DNA from: Turritopsis dohrnii | Lineage: Eukaryota; Cnidaria; Hydrozoa; Anthoathecata; Oceaniidae | NCBI GenBank assembly: GCA_027922465.2 | Contig: BQMF02000165.1 | Span: forward strand, 682,001-746,000 | Length of the DNA: 64,000 bases | Direction of reading: 5' to 3' | Shown here: positions 35,001 to 44,000 of the stretch, piece after piece | Layout: the number at the start of each line of letters is the position of its first letter | Numbering within the stretch: position 1 is the first letter of the stretch | Made by a program: the position numbers and the translations under genes | Notes under the pieces: generated by a model | The model's input: the letters and a program-made list of their open reading frames with translations, nothing else | Told to the model about the DNA's origin: nothing | Databases searched by the model: none

Positions 35001-38000
35001 ATAACAATTTTGATATCACATCAAAGGTAAACAGAAAATACAAGAAAGAATGGAGTAAGGTTGAGTGTACAGTTGACATAAATTACAGAGGAATCACTAA
35101 CACTGACGTCCTCTTTTGAAAATCACAGTATATAAGTAGAAGCATATATATCAAAAACCACCTGTGTTAACCTAAATATTACTAGATAGAACAGATTTAA
35201 TAACTAGTTTTTACAGAATTTGAAAAACTTTTATAATAATGAAGAATGGTATGATTGAACGAATCCCATTAATCATTTTGTATCATTTTTGTGTTTTTTT
35301 TATTATTGAGGATATTTGTCTGTTGTTTGTCTTGTCATTTAATCATCCTTTCATAGTATATAGCAATGAAAACAAATGTAATGGATCCTATAGGAGTCTT
35401 GTTGGTGCTTATGTCAATTGTAAGTGTTTCTCACACTGAAAGCATGGACTATTCCTGTGATGCTGATGAAAAAAACGTAAGACTGGTGTTACACAACCAT
35501 AAAAGACTAAATGTTACAAGACTTAACTTATTGGTTCGAACAATTAACAAAGGTTCCCAGTGGATTCAGCAACCAAACTGTACCAGTAACTCAGGAGACA
35601 TGATTGTATGTCCAAGTCACATGGCAAAGAATGCACAATATCTACAGTTTGTCGCATACAAAGCAAACAGTATGAACAGCACAGAAAAAATTTGGTATTA
35701 TAACTGTTTCCCAGAGCATGGGGCTTTTCAATTGAACTTAACAAGTAATACAAAACAAGGTTTCACTATGACTTGGAAACGACACACGTGGGATGAAAAG
35801 TTTCTTAAACTAGAAAGCGTTGTCATTAATGAAATCGGCAGTGGCAAATCGGCAATGATTGAAAAGAACATAAATCCACTGAACTTTACAAAGGTTGAGG
35901 CTGGTAAAAAATATCAAGTTTGCGTGCATACAGAATTTACAGCACCAATAAATTTCCTAAAGATTGAAAAACAGCTAATAGTCAAATGTTTAGAAGTACA
36001 AACACCAGGGAAACCAAAAAAGGACAATGACTCCTCATCGCTAAAGACGCCATTATTAGCTGTAGGCATAGGTTTGGTAGTGCTTATTATATTATTTATA
36101 ATTTTCATTGTTTACAACAAGAAATGTAAACAGGTTGGGGACCATGACTACGATATGAACCGTGTTGAAACTGGTGATGAAAATGATGGTGACATCAAAC
36201 TGACTGAGAAAAATGAGGAGCAAAAGGCTCTCACATCAGCAGAAGGAGTGACCGATGATTGAAAATATTCAAATTGTTTTATGGAATAGAAAATTGGAGT
36301 GAAGGATATAAGTGTATTTGAGAATATCAGGAACATACAGATATCCGAAACTTTTTTAGCAGGAAAAAGGTACAGCAAGCAAAAAACAAAAAGATTATTT
36401 GCTCAGATGTGATCAGGAAGACAGAAGACAAAACATTCTTTCTTGTAACAATATTTGTTTAGTTATGACGATTTATTTACTTATTTAAAATTTTCTTAGA
36501 GAAAAATTTTCTTATTGCATTACTATATCCTCCATTCAAACCAAAAGACAAGTTTTCCCTTAAAAATAGCCCCTGGATGATTGCCCCCCGTAAATTGCCC
36601 CCGGAGCATTACCTATGTAGGTAGCCCTAAGCCTAAAATGGGTAGGGGACAATTATCCAGAGGGTAATGTTCCAGAGTGTGGGGACAATACTGAGGGCAG
36701 GCAATCATCTGAGAGGCAATTTTACAGGGAAGAAAAATACTGACACCTAAGGGAGCTTACCTTATAGTTTGACCAATCAACTTGATCTGGAGCAGGAACT
36801 GACTCAGGAATATGGAAATGAGCATCAACAAATGGCTAAAAAATCAAAACCGAAAAATGTTATTCAAATACCTCTGGAAGCTGCTACAAACATAATGACT
36901 GTTCGGATCTTGGTTTATCATATCGCATACATAGGCCACACATAACTGAAAATCTCAAAATGATGTTTACATTCCAGGTTTTCAAATAATGATCAATGTA
37001 GATCAAGAAAGGTGTAAAAGTTCCTGAACAAACTTTATGAGGCTAAATAGCAGAGCATTTGTCTCCAGATTGAGGTTCTACAGTCAACTACGAGTCAACG
37101 AACTCAGATTATAAAGCCAATTAAGAACTCAACTGAAAAACAATATTATGTTTAAAGGGGCTGTTAAGTCGAGGATGTAGTTTCACACCTTTCTTTAAAG
37201 ATCCCTCATTATAAATGGCTTCATCAGAACTGAAGAAGCTTCGTCTGAACATTAATAATTTGTAGAGCTTCTTTAGAAAGAAAATTAATTTCAAATTTTA
37301 CCAATCACAAATTGGAAAGGTAAATATATCATTAGATGATTTGGGCATTGACACACACAGCATGAAAAGCCTCTATTTCAAAGTTGTAACAAAAATGAAG
37401 ACTTGTGAGTGGATCATTCCCACACCAGTCTTCTTTCACATGCCCTTCGTTTAAGCTCTCTTATAATCCTTAAATCCAGGACCTTGTCTGAAAAAATTGT
37501 AAACTTTGCATCTTATTCATAAAGAAATACCTGTTGCCAGTCAAAAAATATCTTCTCTCCATGAAAGCCATTCATTCTAAATTCACGAAAGGTTTCACAA
37601 CCTGAAATGAATAAGGACAAGCAGTGAAGCAATAAACCAAGTAAAAAGAAGAAATTGAAACCTTCCAAAAGGTAATACCTGGGTAAGGTGTGGAACATAT
37701 ATGGAACTCATTATAACGATTTTCTTTGTCTACTTTCTCAGAAGAGGTCACACTAAAATAAAACACAATAAAAAAACAAAATATACAATTTTAGTATGTT
37801 GTTCCAACTTCCACAATGTAAACAAGTATGCCTTGAACTTACTACATCCCAAACTTCACTTTCTTTTGTTCAACCATAAGATCAAGAATGTAATTGACAG
37901 AAAGTTCTTTCAAAAGTTGTATATCAAAGTTTCTGGCGGTATTCAGTAGATCACCACTGCTACATGAAAAGTTATACAGTCATTCCATAGCAAATTGCAC

Positions 38001-41000
38001 ATAAAATATCCGAAATGCATCTTCCCAGATTTTCCTGAATTGACCAGGTACCAATATTACACAGGCCTCAAAATTTCACGGTAACGATCGTTCTGTTACC
38101 ATATCGTTATCGCGATAGCATCATTTCAAGTTTCATCATTTCGCAAGTTTCTCTTTGTGAAAATACCGGTTAAGATGCTTTTTAATTTCATTGAATAACA
38201 CGAAAACCAGTCCTGCTGGTACCACTTATGTTTTCATATTCTTTTGTTACTTTAAAGTCAGAAACTTTCGCGGGAAGAAACTTTCGCGGTTTCGCGTTTT
38301 TTTGCCCTTTTCGCGAAAGTTTTTTCCGCGAAATTTTTCAAAATGCCTGATCCGCGAAAGTTTTTTCCCGCGAAATATTTTAAAATGGCCTATCCGCGAA
38401 AGTTTTTTCCCGCGAATTTTTTCGAAATGCCTGATCCGCGAAAGTTTTTTGTCATGAAATATTACAATTTTTTGCAGTACTTTCTTTCCAGGTACTTTAA
38501 AGTAATCAAGTAATTAAATGTAAAAGATATAGATCTTATTGGTTCTTTTTTTCTTTTCAAAGTATACAAGATATAAAAGAGATCTTAGGATCGTACCTAA
38601 ACGTTCAAGAAGACAATGAAACGGAACGGGCTTCCGAAGCAATACCACGGAAAAAGAAAGAGAAGAATGTTAAGAAGACAGAAGTAAAAACAAAAGAACT
38701 TTTTTAATCCTGTTGTTATTGACAGAAACCAACAAAGAAAGATCCAGTCCAGTTCCGAATCCCAAAAGAATATTCCAGATATTGTGGAAATAGATTAAAA
38801 AAAAAAAAAAAACTGAGATTACCAAATATTTTGTCCTTTCTTTGTTTGCTTCCGCGAAAGTTTTTTCCCGCGAAATCTTTTTAAGTTGGTCAGCCGCGAA
38901 AGTTTTTTCCCGCGAAGATTTTGAAAATTGGTCATCCGCAAAAGTTTTTTCCCGCGAAATGCAAAAATTTCGCGGATTCGCCGATCCGCGAAACTTTCTT
39001 CCCGCGAAAGTTTCTGACTTCAAAGTAGGTAAAGAAATGAGTTCGTATAACAAAGGAAACTTCAAAATTACCTCCCTAGCAACAGCAAAATTAGTAAATA
39101 ATCACTTAATATACCTAAGCAATCCTTCGTCAATTGAGCACAAAAACTTATATAAGTTGAGCATGTTTTTAAAGAGTATCTACTTTAGCTAGCGCGATCG
39201 TGCACCATGTAATGAGAAGACTAAATTTCACAACCTTCTTTCATCACTCAACTGACACTTTTGAGTAACAATATAAGGAAACGATTGTCATTAATGATCG
39301 TTTTCGTTACTGAAATAATACAGAAACCAAGTTTATGTGAAAGTTTGAAATTTCAAGGCCTGTTACAGAAGGAAACGAAATAAATGTTTAGGACAAACAT
39401 ACCTGTTTGAAGTAGTGCCTAACTCCTCAGAAGTGTAATCAATAGAAGCTGTTGCTACGAAATGAAATTAAAGATATTTTCACTTCACAATGAGCTATTT
39501 AGCTGTAACACACAAGTAAGACAGGATTGACTTTACAAGTCCTCAATAAGTTGATTTTGTCAAAACAGAAAGTTGTAGTTTACAAACCTTTACTGGAATT
39601 TGCAAAGATATAAGCGAGGCCAGAACGCCCATATAGTTCTACACTAGAAGCAATAGTGGCTGATCGGCAGACGATCTTTAAATACAAGCAATGTTGAACG
39701 ATTACAGTTAAGTTTTGAAAACAACTTGCATGGCTATTTATTAGCAAGAGGTAAACAGAACCTTACTTTTTCATGCAACACAATAACTGGTACGATGAAA
39801 CGAGATCGACATCTAGCAAGACATGACTTTTTCATTAGTTCCACATGTTTACCAAACACATGATTCCTACAAATAAAGTATCAGAAAGTTTATTTCAGAT
39901 GTTTTGACAGGCTTGATTTCAACAATACTGTAAGAGTAGCAAACCTTTCCCTGCAATCTTCATAGATCTTTTTATCAACAAATATTTCTGTTGGGTAATG
40001 TGAACATAGCATACCATTAGTATTGAAAATTACCTATATGAAAAATACATTTGTATTGGGAAAGCCAAACAAATGCTTCTCTACTCTAACTATTGAATAT
40101 TTATACTTTATGTTTATACTTTATGTGCAAAAGATTTTTGAACGTTTGTGAACAAATTTGCGAAATTTTGCTTAAAATTAAAATTAATAGACAGTTTTTA
40201 CATTTTCTTTACATTCAAGTTTGAGGATCACAGAAATGTGATGTATGTAGGATTAACCTTGAAAAAATAACCGAAAGGCAGAACGGAGATTGCTTGGTTA
40301 TGTTAAAATGGCTTCCACTTTAAAAAACACTTAAGATTATGAAAAAGGATTTTAACGTCGTTGAAGAAAAACTTATGGAACCAAAGAACGAAGAATAGCT
40401 GGGATGCTTTGTGAAATCGGAAGATTCAACAAAGAGTAAAAAATAAAAAGGTCAATCTTCTAAACTTTTTTTCTTCTTTTCTTTACTTTTTTACAAATTT
40501 AGGAATGAAACATACGATCTATGATCCTGAATCATAGAAAATATATTTCAAAATCTCAGATCTATAAGTTCCTCGTATTTCCTCTGAGCACTAACATTTA
40601 TAACATTTATGATTGGCTTTTTTTTTGCACAATCATTATGATGAAAGAAATGATACAAAATTACGTGAAATCTGCCAAGATAGAACAAACAATGCAGCAG
40701 GTTCACACTTGAAAAAGAAATTGAGATGTAACTGAAAAATACCTCATAGCTACTATCTTTTTCCAATAATGACAAACATCTCTGTTGGATAGCAATAGCC
40801 TACAAAAGACAAATTCCATCATCATTATTGTGACCCGCCCTAAATGTCAGATATTCTATTGATTCTCAAGAATCCAATTGCCAAATCCAATTGGCACAAA
40901 AATGCAATGTCCCTGATGCAAAATACCTGAGGTCAGGTCAATTGCTACTATTACATGCACTAAACATTATGCTTCTCATAGCTACAAGGTCAAAAAAGAA

Positions 41001-44000
41001 GCAAGGAAGATTCAAATTATGATTATTCCCCAAATGAGTCACTCTCTACATATGCACACTTGCTTTTATATATAACACTGCTATCCTGCGTAAAAGTTTT
41101 TAACAGGTTTTAATTTCAAAAACAATGTGCACAAATCCTGTGTCAAAAATAGGTGACAGAAAACAAAATCACGGAGTTACAAATAGAGAGTATACCCATG
41201 TTGTATGGGATTGTTTTACTACAAACAACTGTCATTGAGATATTGTCGATCAAAAATTTTGATGACGTCAAAGAACTGTCCAACCAAAAAATTTAGGCCC
41301 AAACTTATGCCCAAATTTTTTTTTTTTAGGTTGAAAACCTCGCCCTAATATCTTGTTAGTATTCATGTATGACATAATCAAACAACATTTTTTCTTTAAT
41401 TATCTTTCAAATTATCTTTGTAACCCAAAATGGAGCTACTCAGGGATTTTTCCAAGCATTTTCCAACTACCGTTTACCTATAGTTGAAACTCATTCATTG
41501 CCAATTTTAACCTTTTTTTTAAAACGCACTCTTTAGGGAAAAATATTGCTTTTTGAGAAAGTTATGGGCATAAAAATTCAAATTCAACGTAAAAAAAAAT
41601 AACAAAAAAAGTTATGCAATGCATATGTAAAACGTACACTTTAAAATGCATTTTAAAAGAGTAAACAACAACAAAAGATGTAGCGATTTTCTGCAGGTCA
41701 TACTGGTTCTTTTGCTCTTGTGCAAAGGACAAAATTGAAGAAGAATTCATTTGAAAGCAAAAAGGCTTTGAATTTTGTAGCAGACAGATGTGGCCATTAC
41801 ATTAACAGTGAAATGTCTTAACACCTAGTTTCTACAAACGCATTTTAAACTTTTAAAGTTATGATTGCACATGTGTTATTTGTTTGCTTCCTTTTCACAC
41901 AAACAATTTCTACCTTCTTTATAAAAGTTTATTATATACCTGTAAGCTTTTTTCATCTACAATAAATATAAATTTTCCGTACAATGCAAAGGTCTCACAG
42001 AGTTCCATTTCAAATTTTACAGTACAATAGAATGAATGTAAACAAGAGCCTTATGGCACTAACACAATTGCAACACCTAAAGATGCCTTTACGGAAATAC
42101 TGCACTCACAGGTACTGAAGCACAAAAAAACTTTTCAAAGCTTTTTCATCTTAAAAGAACAGTTTCAAAGTGAAACAAAAGAAAGCTTGCAGTCTTGCTA
42201 TAGTATTCAAATTCATTAGCTCGAGTTCACTTTGTCAATTACAGATAAATTAATATATAAGGCAACAAAATAAATGGATACTTTTGGAAAAAGGCAAAAA
42301 ATATATCCTTATTGTGGACCAGTTTCAAAACATAGATCCAAATAAACAAAGAAAATCGAAAATATTGATAAAGTAAAACATCTTGTAAAAATTTGAGCTC
42401 GTTTGGATGAATATCGAAGAAGGTACAAGGTTTTGAAAGTTTTCAGGTTTGCTTAAATGTGACGTCACAACCTGACTACACTTTTCAAAAGCTCAACAGA
42501 GACATATGTTCACTCAAGTTGTTAATTCTTTTTTTCGTTGCTTCATGTTGTTTCGGACGTATTTCTGATATCTTTGGTTTAGTTGTTATCTACAATGGCT
42601 TATTGCCAAGCTTTTGGATGCAACAATAAGCAACACTGATCCAAACGAAAAGGGGAAAAGATTTCGTATTTTAAGTTTCCAGACACAGAAACAGCCAAAC
42701 ATAATGTAATGAAATGAAAAATGAAAATAAACAGGTAGTGTGAACACACGTATAATGATCCTTCTGAATATTTTTTTCAATGAAGAAGCTCATTTAGTGC
42801 TGTTTCTCCATCTCGGAGCTTTTAAATAAAGTAGTCGCGTTAAAATAGGAGGGGAAGTCAAAACAAGACCATCGTCGGAGATCAGTGGGAAACTGAAAAG
42901 TTATTAGCCATACATTCAGCACAACCGAACCAGAAACAGTCACAATATTAGAGAAAAGAGAAAAATATAAGTTATTTTTCAAATAAAAACTGAATTTAAA
43001 CTTTGTCTCTAACGTAAAATATCATGATATCACTGTAAATATTTTTGATAAAAGTCAATTCACACTGGACATTTTCAAAAAACGATATAATGAAATAAGT
43101 AGGCCATTATGATGTGCATAATTCTTCATGGTCCATTTTCACGCACTTCTGGCAATTGCAATTGCTCTCGTGCATTTGGAGAGTATTGATGTGTATTTTC
43201 ACATCAAGAAACTTTGTTTATTTTTTGCATTCGAAATTAGAAAGACTATTCAGAATTAGGAACACTGACAGTACTTCTTCTTATTAATCTCACTATATTA
43301 TCTTTTCATTTACATATTGGACTAGAAAACAAACCTGTTTAATGAATTTATAAATGGTATTACCTTGAAAGAATACTCCTGTATAGTATAAATGATTGTC
43401 AGATGAATATGTTTATGTTTGTTTATGACTAGGATTGTTTTTCAGTTTGCACAGGGTATTCTATGCTTACACAGAAATCTATTTCTGAAAAAAGGATTTT
43501 TTTCAGTTAATCCGTTAAAAATCAGTGCATTTTTGAATGAGAGATTTAGCTATCTAAAAAACATATAAATTTAGGATTTCAAGCTTTGCTTCTAAATCCA
43601 CATCAGTTTTATCCACATTATTCCCTTCACTAAAATTCCACAAAAGCTAATATTAAATATATCTAAGCAATAATAATAAACGAAAAAATATTTTGCCTCT
43701 CACATCTAGTACAATTACAACCGTGTTCCCATGTTTTGAAACAGGACAAAAGCAACGTCAGCAAATTATTAGCTCAATACATATGCGTGACTTTCCCATT
43801 TCTGGGGACACCCAGAAAACGAAGGGTATTTTAATAACGATTCTCAATAACGTTCCAATCGTTAATAATGTTGCAATGTTAAAATATTGATGTTTTTAGC
43901 ACTCGCAAAGCAAAATTATAATGGATTGAATATATTTTTCCTTTTTGGTATAAACACAGATATTACATGAATATCAAACACCTCGAGTTAATAATCACGA

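Larger units (their letters stand above)
22953..36760 (-). other. MTMR14 intron 10 (13.8 kb) hosting five opposite-strand genes
   Basis: Flanked by exon 10 (ends DQVDWSNYK, donor GTAAGC) and exon 11 (starts SWNLIMLTQNYL after ATTTCAG). All five receptor-like genes at 24441-36262 lie wholly inside and run in the opposite direction. The stretch 22955-24400 before the first gene has no recognised gene. Confidence 0.9.

Noticed and set aside
41949..42024. Minus-strand exon-like stretch (LCETFALYGKFIFIVDEKSL, donor GTATAT) in MTMR14 intron 1
   Set aside because: No good acceptor upstream, and MTMR14 exons 1 and 2 already join in phase to a sequence matching human MTMR14.
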